Of a DNA stretch of 64,000 bases, positions 18,544 to 27,446 are shown piece after piece. The DNA comes from CAVSWT01 sp963782985 (GTDB lineage Bacteria > Bacteroidota > Ignavibacteria > Ignavibacteriales > Ignavibacteriaceae). The position numbers were made by a program, and so were the translations under genes. Every line of letters starts with the position of its first letter. The first letter of the stretch is position 1. The DNA lies in NCBI GenBank assembly GCA_963782985.1, contig CAWALU010000018.1:1-64000 (forward strand), given 5' to 3'. The notes beneath the pieces are model-generated. The model searched no databases. It was given only the letters and a program-made list of their open reading frames with translations, and was not told where the DNA came from.

Positions 18544-19682
18544 TGAAAGAAATAAATATTGATGAATTAATAAAACTGAGAAAAATCCTTCACCAAAATC
18601 CTGAGCTTTCAGGTAATGAAAAAAACACTTCTGAAAAAATTAAAAATTTTGTCGCTCAATTTAATCCTGATGAAATAATTGACAACATAGGTGGAAATGG
18701 TATTGCTTTTATTTTCAAAGGAAATGAAAAGGGTAAAATTATTTTGTTCCGAAGCGAGCTTGATGCCCTTCCCATTTCAGAGCAAAATAGTTTTGAGTAT
18801 AAATCTTTAGTTAAAAATGTTTCGCATAAATGCGGTCACGATGGTCACATGGCTATACTTGCCGGACTCGCGTCTTCATTTAAAAATATTAAACCCGAAA
18901 AAGGCGCCGCCGTAATTCTTTTCCAACCAGCAGAGGAAACGGGTGAAGGCGCAAACGCAATTTTAAGGGATGACAAATTTTCCAATCTAAAAATTGATTA
19001 CGTTTTTGCGCTGCATAATATTCCAGGTTACCCGCTTAATTCAATTATAATTAAGGACGGCGTATTTGCCTCAGCGTCAAAAGGAATTATTATTAAACTG
19101 CACGGCAAAACTTCCCACGCTTCTCAACCGGAAAATGGAATTTCACCTGCGCAAGCGGCGGCGGAAATAATACAAAAGCTTCCCCAAATCCCAAATGAAA
19201 ATAATTATCTAAAAAGTTTTAATCTTATTACAATCGTTCATGCAAGGATCGGCGAAGTTGCCTTCGGAACAGCCCCGGGCTACGCTGAGGTTATGGCAAC
19301 TTTAAGATCATTTAATGACGACGATATGAAAATTATTAAAAGCGATTGTGAAAAAATTATTTATGATTCAGCAAAAAAATACGGACTGAAAGCAAGTATA
19401 GAATGGACGGAGGAGTTTCCATCAGCAATGAACGAAAGTAATTCTGTTTCAGTAATAAAAAAGTGCGCGCAGAAATTAAATTTAAAAATTATTGAAACAG
19501 ATCAACCGTTTAGATGGTCCGAAGATTTTGGACATTTTACAAAAAAATATAAAGGGGCGTTGATTGGAATTGGTTCAGGAGAAGATCACTCTGATCTTCA
19601 CAATCCCGATTATGATTTTCCCGATGAGATAATTGAACCGGCGATTAATTTGTTTAAATCAGTTATGAAAGAATTAGGTTAG
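18543..19682 (+). CDS. M20-family amidohydrolase (N-acyl-amino-acid/hippurate type)
   Basis: The 379-residue protein starts at GTG 18543, overlapping the symporter stop by one base. Metal ligands appear in the classic order: CGHDGHMA (around residue 98), FQPAEETGEGA with the catalytic Glu pair (around 130), and LHNIPGYP (around 160). A dimerisation-domain loop GKTSHASQPENGISPAQAA follows near 187, and GIGSGEDHSDLHNPDYDF ends the catalytic domain. This is the M20D amidohydrolase group, which hydrolyses N-acyl amino acids or hippurate. In this operon it could release free amino acids from N-acyl forms before racemisation. The alanine racemase gene begins two bases after its stop. Confidence 0.93.
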   Translation: MKEINIDELIKLRKILHQNPELSGNEKNTSEKIKNFVAQFNPDEIIDNIGGNGIAFIFKGNEKGKIILFRSELDALPISEQNSFEYKSLVKNVSHKCGHDGHMAILAGLASSFKNIKPEKGAAVILFQPAEETGEGANAILRDDKFSNLKIDYVFALHNIPGYPLNSIIIKDGVFASASKGIIIKLHGKTSHASQPENGISPAQAAAEIIQKLPQIPNENNYLKSFNLITIVHARIGEVAFGTAPGYAEVMATLRSFNDDDMKIIKSDCEKIIYDSAKKYGLKASIEWTEEFPSAMNESNSVSVIKKCAQKLNLKIIETDQPFRWSEDFGHFTKKYKGALIGIGSGEDHSDLHNPDYDFPDEIIEPAINLFKSVMKELG

Positions 19683-19684
19683 AA

Positions 19685-20836
19685 ATGTTTAACACATCTA
19701 TTATAGAATTAAGTAAAAGTTCGCTGCGGCACAATATTAATTTTCTAAAAAAAGAAATGGGGAAGAATGTAAAAATTTCATCTGTAGTTAAAGGAAACGC
19801 TTACGGGCACGGCATAAAAGAATTTATTCCCATTGCTGAGGAATGCGGGCTTAATCATTTTTCGGTTTACAGCGCCGATGAAGCCCTGGAAGTTTTTAAC
19901 TTTTCGAATAAAAAATCTACTATAATGATTATGGGAATGGTTGAAGATGAACAAGTTGAATGGGCAATAAAAAACGGAATTGAATTTTATGTTTTTGATT
20001 TTGATCGTTTAAGCGCCGCAATAAATTATGCAAAAAAAATAAAACTAAAAGCAAAAATTCATATTGAAATTGAAACGGGAATGAACCGCACAGGTTTTGC
20101 GGCTGAAGACGTTAATCAGTTATTCAATATTTTAAAAGAGAATAAAAATTGGTTGAACATAGAAGGCTTATGCACGCACTTTGCCGGCGCTGAAAGTATT
20201 GCAAATTATGTAAGAATTCAAATACAGTTAAAGACTTATAATAAAATTTATAATTCATTTATTAATAACGGATTAAAACCGAAACTGCGCCACGCGGCTT
20301 GTTCAGCGGCTGCAATGCGTTATCCGAAATCCCGAATGGATATGGTGAGAATTGGAATAATGCAATACGGCTTTTGGTCAAGCCAGGAAACCTTTATCAG
20401 TTACGTAAACGGAATGGAAAATAAATCTGATCCGCTGGAAAGAATTATTCGATGGAAAAGTAAAGTGATGAGCGCTAAATCTGTAAAAACGGGAGAATTC
20501 ATCGGCTATGGAACATCATACCTTGCTCAAAGAGATATGAAAATTGCAACAATACCTATAGGCTACTCACACGGTTTCAGCCGAGGATTAAGCAACCAGG
20601 GCAGGGCGCTGATACGCGGCGCAAGAGTGGGCGTAATCGGAACTGTAAACATGAATCTTATTACCGTGGATATTACAGACATTCCCGAAACGCAAAAGGG
20701 GGATGAAGTTATTTTAATTGGTAAGCAAGGCGACCTTTCAATTTCAGTAGCTTCCTTCAGCGAATTAAGCAATCAATTAGATTATGAACTCCTTACCCGT
20801 CTCAACCAAAATATTCCAAGAATAGTTGTAGAGTAA
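19685..20836 (+). CDS. alr: Alanine racemase
   Basis: The 383-residue protein has the Schiff-base lysine at residue 36 in SSVVKGNAYGHG, the active-site Tyr at about 275 in IGYGTSY, and GTVNMNLITVDITD in the C-terminal domain. The HRLIH-type barrel shows IEIETGMNRTGF and GLCTHFAGAE. It makes D-alanine for peptidoglycan and ends the operon. This is a second racemase of a different branch from the one two genes upstream. Compared with canonical Alr, the phosphate site RIGIMQYGFW retains R but has YGFW instead of the usual LYG, which may tune substrate choice. The stop is followed by about 100 bases to the response regulator. Confidence 0.93.
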   Translation: MFNTSIIELSKSSLRHNINFLKKEMGKNVKISSVVKGNAYGHGIKEFIPIAEECGLNHFSVYSADEALEVFNFSNKKSTIMIMGMVEDEQVEWAIKNGIEFYVFDFDRLSAAINYAKKIKLKAKIHIEIETGMNRTGFAAEDVNQLFNILKENKNWLNIEGLCTHFAGAESIANYVRIQIQLKTYNKIYNSFINNGLKPKLRHAACSAAAMRYPKSRMDMVRIGIMQYGFWSSQETFISYVNGMENKSDPLERIIRWKSKVMSAKSVKTGEFIGYGTSYLAQRDMKIATIPIGYSHGFSRGLSNQGRALIRGARVGVIGTVNMNLITVDITDIPETQKGDEVILIGKQGDLSISVASFSELSNQLDYELLTRLNQNIPRIVVE

Positions 20837-20942
20837 AGAATTCTCTATTTAATCTGTTCGTGAAACAAAACACATAATTTATATTTTATCATTGCTATAC
20901 TTGTTTTCAAATTTGCTAGGAATGAAACATAAAAGGAATCTC

Positions 20943-21413
20943 ATGAAAATTATTGATAAAGATATTAAGTCTGATTCCGGATTAATAGATCTTAAGGTTA
21001 TGATTGTGGAAGATGAATTTATTATCGCGCTGGACCTTAAAGATATTGTGAGAAGTTTGGGTTATAACGTTGTGGCGGTCGCTACCTCAGGTTATGACGC
21101 CATAGAAAAAGCCAACGCTTACAAACCCGAATTAGTTTTAATGGACATTATGTTAAAAAGCCCTATTGATGGCGTAGAGGCTGCGGAAATTATAAGAAGT
21201 AAATTTGATATTCCAATTGTTTTTGTTTCATCTTTTTCTGATGAAGAATCATTACAGCGCGCCGGCAAGGTTTCGGATTATGGTTATCTTGTTAAACCTT
21301 TCGATAAAGATCAAATTAAAGAAGTAATAGAAGTTGCATTAAAAAAACACGAAGAAAAAAATTATAGAAAACTAAACGCTTCTTCAAATAGAACTCAGCG
21401 TAATTACTTATAA
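20943..21413 (+). CDS. Response regulator, receiver domain only
   Basis: I start at ATG 20943 because AAAAGGAATCTC precedes it at good spacing; an upstream ATG at 20892 lacks such a site. The 156-residue protein is a CheY-like receiver: acidic pair ED in MIVEDEFIIALDL, phospho-acceptor Asp in LVLMDIMLKSP, Ser/Thr in VFVSSFSD and Lys in YLVKPFDKDQ. It ends with a short basic tail and no output domain. It would relay phosphate from a histidine kinase that is not in this window. Receivers of this kind (VMIVEDE...DGVEAAEIIR) are often paired with PAS kinases. Confidence 0.92.
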   Translation: MKIIDKDIKSDSGLIDLKVMIVEDEFIIALDLKDIVRSLGYNVVAVATSGYDAIEKANAYKPELVLMDIMLKSPIDGVEAAEIIRSKFDIPIVFVSSFSDEESLQRAGKVSDYGYLVKPFDKDQIKEVIEVALKKHEEKNYRKLNASSNRTQRNYL

Positions 21414-21435
21414 TAATATTTTTTATAATCTATAA

Positions 21436-22650
21436 TTAGTGCATAGGTTTTTCTTTTAAAGGAACCGAAGCAAAAAAATCTTCGTAAAATCTCCCAGTAT
21501 ATTTTTTTAGAAGCTCTTCAATTCTCTCCGCATCTTTCGACGCAAAAACAAATCCCGCATGGTTTTTCTTTTTCATACGCCAAACAATTTCAGCGTCATC
21601 ATAAGCGGATAAGTCTGGATATTCTTGTTTAGCAAGAGAGACTATTAGTCCCGCGCATTCTTTTTTATCCTTCGGAACCTTATAACCTTTTTGATCTCTT
21701 AACATTTCAACCTTTGCCCATTCCCGCCAAAGGTTTATTCCAGAAGCGGCTTCCACTAAATCGGCTATATGCGCACCGCCCACGCGTGCAGAAGTTTCCA
21801 AAAAATATAATTTTTCATCCGCTTTTCCTTTTATGAATTCGGTGTGGGAGACTCCATATTTTAAGCCCAATGATTTTAAAACATTTTTATTTATTTGAAG
21901 CAATTGTTTTTCTTCCACTGAATTTCTTGGAACAGTTCTGCTGGAAAAAACTCTCCCTTCATGCGCAACTTCCATTGGAGGAAGTCCGTATTTGCTTGCA
22001 ATGGAAAAGACAACTTCGCTTTCAAAAATTATGGAATCAACATGAAATATTTCTCCGGGAATAAATCTTTCAAGTAAATAAAATGATTGCTTATCGCCCA
22101 GCTGATCAATAATATCCCACAACTCTGATTCATGATTAATTTTTTTAATACCGACAGCACCGGCTTGAAGTCGAGGTTTTAAAACATATGGCGGATCATA
22201 TTTTGTTAAAAATTCTTTAATCTTTTTGTAGTTAAGAATATGAACAAACTCCGGCAAAGGAATTCCTTCTTCGCTTGCGCGCATACGCATTGCCAGTTTA
22301 TCGCGGAAGTAACGCGCGGTAGTTTCACCCATTCCCGGATTGCGTAAATGCTCGCGGAGAGTTGCGGCTTTTTCAACGTCAAAATCATCAAGCGCTACAA
22401 TACGGTCAATGTTTTCTTTGCGGGCTAAATAACTTACGCCGTAAATTACGTCGTCCATTTTCCATTCTTTATTATTGTCTGAAATAAAAAATATTTCATC
22501 TATACTCTCCCGGGGCCATTCAATATTTTCAAGACTTTTAGAAGTAAGCAGAATTACTCTGCATCCTTCATCCTTACATTGCCGCATAAAGTCTGCCCCT
22601 TTTTCGTAACTTGCAATACATAAAATTGTTAGCTGATTAATATTGTTCAT
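21436..22650 (-). CDS. ATP-grasp domain enzyme of unknown substrate
   Basis: The 404-residue protein has an N-terminal Rossmann-like pre-ATP-grasp domain (LTILCIASYEKGADFMRQ, DRIVALDDFDVEKAATLR) and then an ATP-grasp fold. Recognisable pieces are YVLKPRLQAGAVGI, LLERFIPGEIFHVDSII and FLETSARVGGAHIADLV, with the metal-ligating Glu and Asn/Arg region. ATP-grasp ligases join a carboxylate to an amine or thiol through an acyl phosphate, and the substrate here is not identifiable. It stands alone between the response regulator (tail to tail) and a divergent lipoprotein. Length fits carboxylate-amine ligases. Start ATG has RBS-like CCTC complement GAGGGCGT upstream. Confidence 0.82.
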   Translation of the reverse strand: MNNINQLTILCIASYEKGADFMRQCKDEGCRVILLTSKSLENIEWPRESIDEIFFISDNNKEWKMDDVIYGVSYLARKENIDRIVALDDFDVEKAATLREHLRNPGMGETTARYFRDKLAMRMRASEEGIPLPEFVHILNYKKIKEFLTKYDPPYVLKPRLQAGAVGIKKINHESELWDIIDQLGDKQSFYLLERFIPGEIFHVDSIIFESEVVFSIASKYGLPPMEVAHEGRVFSSRTVPRNSVEEKQLLQINKNVLKSLGLKYGVSHTEFIKGKADEKLYFLETSARVGGAHIADLVEAASGINLWREWAKVEMLRDQKGYKVPKDKKECAGLIVSLAKQEYPDLSAYDDAEIVWRMKKKNHAGFVFASKDAERIEELLKKYTGRFYEDFFASVPLKEKPMH

Positions 22651-22802
22651 AACGCCCTCAAAAGTTTAAAGGTATTTTAATTTATTATTTGATTAGAGGC
22701 AAGCGAATAAATTGTTTAAAACTTATTAAATACGTTGACGTCTTTTTTAATAAATTTTAAGTTGATTTGCAAAATCATTTTTGAAGTTTAACATAAATTA
22801 TT

Positions 22803-23306
22803 ATGATAATTACAATGAAAATTTATTGCACATTGCTATTAACCGTTATAGCTGCACTAACTTTTGCTTCCTGCAAATCCTCGGTGGATGTTAATGCGGA
22901 AAATAAAAAACTGCTTGAGACCGATAAAAAATTTTCACAAACTTCAGTTGAAAAAGGCTCCGCCGAAGCGTTTAATTTATTTCTAACTGATGATGCGCTT
23001 GAACTGCCCGCGGGAAATTTGCCTGTTACCGGAAGAGAAAATATTTATAATGAGATGAAAGAAGGTCAGCATGATTATGAACTAAGCTGGGCGCCGCAAA
23101 AAGCTGAAGCGGCAAAGTCCGGCGAGTTAGGGTATACCTGGGGGAAATACACGATTAAATTTAAAGATGAAAACGGAAATGAAGTTTTAAGCCGCGGTAA
23201 ATATTTAAACATCTGGAAGAAACAACCCAACGGTGAATGGAAAGTTGCAATTGATATGGGTAATAAGGACCCTAAGCCGCAAGCCGACACTACAAACTCC
23301 AACTAA
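22803..23306 (+). CDS. Lipoprotein with NTF2-like (DUF4440) domain
   Basis: The 167-residue protein has a signal peptide with lipobox FASC at residues 21-24 (alternative start MKIYC at 22815), then a SnoaL/DUF4440-like domain: LLETDKKFSQTSVEKGSAEAFNLFL, LPVTGRENI and EWKVAIDMGN. NTF2-like domains bind small ligands or act as isomerases and hydrolases, but the exact role is unknown. It would be anchored in the outer or inner membrane. A HemW gene follows 30 bases later, without an obvious functional link. Confidence 0.82.
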   Translation: MIITMKIYCTLLLTVIAALTFASCKSSVDVNAENKKLLETDKKFSQTSVEKGSAEAFNLFLTDDALELPAGNLPVTGRENIYNEMKEGQHDYELSWAPQKAEAAKSGELGYTWGKYTIKFKDENGNEVLSRGKYLNIWKKQPNGEWKVAIDMGNKDPKPQADTTNSN

Positions 23307-23336
23307 AAATATGTTTGTTAAATAAAATAATTCATT

Positions 23337-24467
23337 TTGAAAGAATCCGCTTTATATATCCACATCCCATTTTGCGATCATAAATGTATCTACTGTGATT
23401 TTTATTCAATTATAACAGAAGATAACATCCAGCCATTTTTGAAATCAATAAAAAAAGAAATTGAATATTATTCAAATATTTATTCCAGTGGTAGAGTATT
23501 CACCTCAATTTTTTTTGGAGGAGGCACTCCATCTTTAATGAAACCAGATTATTTAAATGAAATTATACAAACCTTAAAAAAAAATTATAACGTTAGCGGC
23601 GACGCAGAAATTACAATGGAGACAAATCCCGGAACAGTCGATTTTAAAAAATTAAATAAATTTTATCAAATAGGGATAAATAGAATTAGTATCGGCGTTC
23701 AATCTTTTGATAATAATGACTTAAAATTTTTAACAAGAATTCACGATAAGCAAACGGCTATTGATACTGTAAACAATGCCTACGAAGCCGGTTTTAGAAA
23801 TATAAGTTTGGATTTAATTTTTAATTTGCCCGGACAAAGTAAAAAAAAATGGAAGCAAAACTTAGAGATGGCCTTAGCGCTCCCTATTAATCATATTTCT
23901 ACGTACAGTTTAATTTTGGAACGGGGAACAATTTTAAACAAAATGGTAATTGACGGCAAAGTAAAAATTCAAGATGATGACTACGATGCCGAGCTTTATG
24001 AATTTACAATTAATTATTTAACCTCAAATAATTTTTATCAATATGAAGTTTCAAATTTTTGTAAGCCTGGATTTGAGTGCCGGCACAACAACGCCTATTG
24101 GCGTTATAAAGATTATTTAAGTTTTGGAACTTCTGCGCATTCTTTTGTTGATGGTAAACGCTGGTGGAATTTTTCCAGTTTAAAAAAATATATTTCGGAG
24201 ATTGAATCCGCCGGGAATGCTGTTGCAAACTTTGAAATTCTTTCGGATGAACAAAAATTTAATGAATATGTTATGCTTGCTTTAAGAAGCAAAGGAATTG
24301 ATTTGAATGAATTGAAATTTAAATTTGGGAATAATTGGATTGCTAAAAATATATCATATCTAAAAAAATTAGAAGGAGAAAACTTTTTAAATTTTACAGA
24401 AAAGTATGTTTCACTTACGCCCAAAGGTTACGCAGTGTGCGATGAAATATTAACTAAATTATTATAA
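23337..24467 (+). CDS. hemW: HemW-like radical SAM heme chaperone
   Basis: The 376-residue protein starts at TTG 23337. It has the radical SAM motif C-D-H-K-C-I-Y-C (CxxxCxxC) at residues 13-20, then FGGGTPSLM, ETNPGTVDF, RISIGVQSF and ISLDLIFNLPGQ, and the HNNAYW motif of HemW at about residue 246. HemW transfers heme to respiratory proteins and is close to HemN, but the short length and lack of the HemN-type fourth cysteine context support HemW. A weak terminator-like hairpin lies after the stop. Confidence 0.93.
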   Translation: MKESALYIHIPFCDHKCIYCDFYSIITEDNIQPFLKSIKKEIEYYSNIYSSGRVFTSIFFGGGTPSLMKPDYLNEIIQTLKKNYNVSGDAEITMETNPGTVDFKKLNKFYQIGINRISIGVQSFDNNDLKFLTRIHDKQTAIDTVNNAYEAGFRNISLDLIFNLPGQSKKKWKQNLEMALALPINHISTYSLILERGTILNKMVIDGKVKIQDDDYDAELYEFTINYLTSNNFYQYEVSNFCKPGFECRHNNAYWRYKDYLSFGTSAHSFVDGKRWWNFSSLKKYISEIESAGNAVANFEILSDEQKFNEYVMLALRSKGIDLNELKFKFGNNWIAKNISYLKKLEGENFLNFTEKYVSLTPKGYAVCDEILTKLL

Positions 24468-24482
24468 TAATATTTTGTAGAG

Positions 24483-24511
24483 TAGAGAGGTTTTGAAAAC
24501 GTCTCTTAAAA
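24483..24511 (+). terminator. Weak hairpin after hemW
   Basis: AGAGAGGTTTT/AAAACGTCTCT with one mismatch forms an 11-bp stem, followed by an AT-rich tract. It lies between the convergent hemW and phosphatase genes, so it could terminate either transcript. Confidence 0.45.
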
Positions 24512-24548
24512 AATTTTAATTTGCATAGCAATTTAAAGATTCAAAAAC

Positions 24549-26177
24549 TTATTTTATTAATGGAATACCAATGCAGCCATCCGGCTCGGTAATCTTTAAA
24601 AGATCTGCAACTGTTGGAGCTATATCTACTATAGTAACCGGAGTATTTATTGTTTCCGCTGGAATATGCCATCCATAAAAAAGCAATGGAACATGCGTAT
24701 CATACGAATAATAAGAACTGTGCGAACTCCCTTTTGTTATTTTATCCGACAAAAAACCGGCGCGAAATCCATAAGCTATATCGCCGGATCTTATAGGATT
24801 AAATCCATTTAAAATTAAATTAGTTGTAATTCGCTGCGGAGTAAATTTATCGAGTTCTGATCGAATAAATATTTCTGTAATCTCCGGGAAAGTATTTCTT
24901 ATATAATTTTTAAAAGTTATCTCCACCGAGTTCAAATTTAAATTTGAGTTTTCAATTAGCGCGTAATCAAAAAATATTTGATTGTTGGAAATATTGGCAA
25001 TCAAATTATCGCCGTTAAAAAATCTTTTTGAAAAAGTTTTAAGTGAATCGCTAAACTTTTTAGAATTTATACCAATCGGGTTTAAATTACGTTCATCTCT
25101 GTAGCCGTTATTTTCAACTACTCCGTGATCAGCGGTAAGAAACAAAAGATAATTTCCTTTGCCGACTTGTTTGTCTAACGTTTTCAGCAATTCACTTAAC
25201 TGCTTATCAAGTTTAATATACGTGTCCTGAACTTCGACTGAATTTGGACCGTAACCATGCCCTATATGATCGGTAGAAGAAAAGCTAATAGCTAAAAAAT
25301 CAATTTGATTTCCTTTTCCGAGATTTTCATTTTTTAAAACAGCTTTAGCAAATTCTAATATTATCTCGTTGCCATAAGGCGTCGACTCAAATTTCTCAAA
25401 TTTTTCTGAAGATTTTATATTGTTAAAATTATGCGGAAAGCTGGTTTTACCTTCGTCAAAAACATCATATTCAAACTTACTTTCGTCCGGAAGAGAGACG
25501 CTGTAATCACCAATCGGTTTTGAAAGCGTCCAGCTTGAGGACATATATTTTTCGGGCAGATTTTGTGAATTAAATTCATTTACCCAGGCGGGTAATTTTT
25601 TTATATAAAAAGTGGAAGAAATAAATTTTCCATTTTTACTATCAAACCAATAAGCGGCGTCGGCGTTATGCCCTGCGGGAAGAATAGCCGCCCTGTCTTT
25701 AATTGAAATGCCGATAACCTTTGCTGCCCCATTTGTCGCCAGTTTTAATTGATCAGTTATTGTGGATGTAATTAATTTTTTGGGCGATCTTTCTCCTTCG
25801 TCATCATTTGCGCCGACAGTTTTTTCATCGCTATCATCGCAACTGGAGATGCTTTTTTTTATTTTTCTATCATACCAGTAGTTGCTGATTATCCCATGAT
25901 AGTAAGGCGTTGTTCCGGTATAAATTGAAGCGTGTCCCGGCGCAGTGTATGTCGGCACATAATTGAGATGAGCAAAAGTAAAATTTGAGCCTTCGTTCAT
26001 TAATCTTTTAAACCCTGCTTCTCCGTAGTTTGAATAGAATTTATATAGATAATCATACCGCATTTGGTCAACGACAATTCCTACTACCAACTTCGGTTTT
26101 TTGTAATCTTGTGCAAATGAATTTGAGTAAAATTGAATTAGAGAAATTATGCAGAGTAATAATATTTTAGTTTTCAT
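24549..26177 (-). CDS. Alkaline phosphatase-superfamily (PafA-like) secreted phosphatase
   Basis: The 542-residue protein has a signal peptide (MKTKILLLCIISLIQFYSNSFAQ) and the alkaline-phosphatase-superfamily metal core. VVGIVVDQMRYDYL supplies the first Asp, and the nucleophile Thr lies in VPTYTAPGHASIYTG. SSTDHIGHGYG and LTADHGVVENNG supply Asp/His ligands, and SHSSYYSYDTHVPLLFYG the last His. This is the PafA-like group of periplasmic phosphatases that release phosphate from phosphomonoesters. The HAD phosphatase gene lies 43 bases upstream on the same strand, so both could be in one transcript. Confidence 0.9.
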   Translation of the reverse strand: MKTKILLLCIISLIQFYSNSFAQDYKKPKLVVGIVVDQMRYDYLYKFYSNYGEAGFKRLMNEGSNFTFAHLNYVPTYTAPGHASIYTGTTPYYHGIISNYWYDRKIKKSISSCDDSDEKTVGANDDEGERSPKKLITSTITDQLKLATNGAAKVIGISIKDRAAILPAGHNADAAYWFDSKNGKFISSTFYIKKLPAWVNEFNSQNLPEKYMSSSWTLSKPIGDYSVSLPDESKFEYDVFDEGKTSFPHNFNNIKSSEKFEKFESTPYGNEIILEFAKAVLKNENLGKGNQIDFLAISFSSTDHIGHGYGPNSVEVQDTYIKLDKQLSELLKTLDKQVGKGNYLLFLTADHGVVENNGYRDERNLNPIGINSKKFSDSLKTFSKRFFNGDNLIANISNNQIFFDYALIENSNLNLNSVEITFKNYIRNTFPEITEIFIRSELDKFTPQRITTNLILNGFNPIRSGDIAYGFRAGFLSDKITKGSSHSSYYSYDTHVPLLFYGWHIPAETINTPVTIVDIAPTVADLLKITEPDGCIGIPLIK

Positions 26178-26220
26178 AAAGTGTAAGTTTATTTTAAAGA
26201 AAATGATTTCAATTAAAATC

Positions 26221-26862
26221 TTAAATAATTCCTAATACTTTGCCAATGTTTGAAATCAAATAATCCGGATTCAAATTTTCTAAAAATTCTTTTGATCTAT
26301 ACCCGTATAATGCGGCGCAAGTTTTAGCCTTTGCATTTTTACCGCATTCAATATCCAATTCTGAATCGCCCACCATAAGCGTTTTATCAGGAGAAATATT
26401 TAAAGCATCGCAAATGTAAATCAAAGGCTCGGCAGCGGGTTTAATTTTCAAATCTATTCGCCTTCCCATCACAAATGAAAAATAATTTCTTAAATTAAAA
26501 TGATCAATTATTTTATCCGCCTGATCTTGTCCCTTTGTAGTTAATAATGAAATTTTAACGCCGGCAGCGGCTAATTTATTTAAAGTATCTATTACGCCAT
26601 CATAAAGGACTGAATCATTAATAAAATCAAAATAAAAGCCTTTATAAATATTAATAAATTCTTCAATATCTTTTACGGGAATTTTCAAATCACTAAAGAT
26701 GTCTGAAAAATGATGCCCAATTCTTTTTTGAAATTCAATTTCATAAAGGGACTGTTCAATTTTTAATTCTTGCAGAGTCTTTACTGAAGCTTTATAAATA
26801 TTTTGATATGAGTCAACCAAGGTTCCGTCTAAGTCAAAGCAGATATGTTTAAAATTAATCAA
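26221..26862 (-). CDS. HAD-family phosphatase, phosphoglycolate-phosphatase-like
   Basis: The 213-residue protein has the HAD motif I FDLDGTLVDS near residue 9, motif II LLTTKGQ near 105, motif III region KPAAEPL, and motif IV VGDSELDIECG near 165. A helical cap sits between motif I and II (C1 type), as in phosphoglycolate phosphatases. It would dephosphorylate a small phospho-ester in the cytoplasm; the exact substrate is unknown. It is upstream of the secreted phosphatase on the same strand. Confidence 0.88.
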   Translation of the reverse strand: MINFKHICFDLDGTLVDSYQNIYKASVKTLQELKIEQSLYEIEFQKRIGHHFSDIFSDLKIPVKDIEEFINIYKGFYFDFINDSVLYDGVIDTLNKLAAAGVKISLLTTKGQDQADKIIDHFNLRNYFSFVMGRRIDLKIKPAAEPLIYICDALNISPDKTLMVGDSELDIECGKNAKAKTCAALYGYRSKEFLENLNPDYLISNIGKVLGII

Positions 26863-26967
26863 AACGTTCTATTAACTATTGAAAAAATTTTTATTATAAT
26901 TATTAAAGCAATTCACAACTATAAATTATAAAATTTATAACTAATTAAATGAAGCGAGGAGCAAGGC

Positions 26968-27390
26968 ATGAAGGCTTTAAAATTTAGTTCATTCATTTTT
27001 ATTTTACTTTTTATTGCGGGTTCAAAATCCATTACGCTTGCGCAAAACGGTCCCGTACTTTATTTCTGCGAAAAATATTCCACCGACGGAGAGGAAGGGA
27101 TTGCGGATAGATTTACCGCAGGCTATTTAACCATTATGATTAGGTGCGACTACGCTTTAGGATTAAAAGATTGTCATATTCAATACGACAAATGGAATGA
27201 TACAACACAGGAATTTGATTACTATAAAAAGTTCGATTTTACCGTTCAGCCGAATATGAGCTACATTTATTTTTCCAAAACAGATAACAGCGATTTGAGT
27301 TTTGACGATCCGGGTATATACAGAGTTTTTTTACTCGACAATTATAACGAAACTGTAGCAAGCAGCTTAATTCAAATAGTTAGTAAATGA
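26968..27390 (+). CDS. Secreted protein of unknown function
   Basis: The 140-residue protein has a signal peptide (MKALKFSSFIFILLFIAG, then SITLAQ) and a mature part of about 112 residues with alternating beta-strand pattern. Features include FCEKYSTDGEEG, a second Cys in IRCDYALGLKDC, and a closing strand YRVFLLDNYNETVASSLIQIV. Two of the cysteines could form a disulfide. A strong ribosome site (GCGAGGAGCAAGGC) supports the start. I do not recognise the family; the domain resembles small Ig-like adhesin or chaperone folds in general. Confidence 0.75.
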   Translation: MKALKFSSFIFILLFIAGSKSITLAQNGPVLYFCEKYSTDGEEGIADRFTAGYLTIMIRCDYALGLKDCHIQYDKWNDTTQEFDYYKKFDFTVQPNMSYIYFSKTDNSDLSFDDPGIYRVFLLDNYNETVASSLIQIVSK

Positions 27391-27446
27391 TTTTTAATTT
27401 GAAAGTCCTTTTACTTTTTAGAAAAGTTTTTTAAACAAGAAAGATT

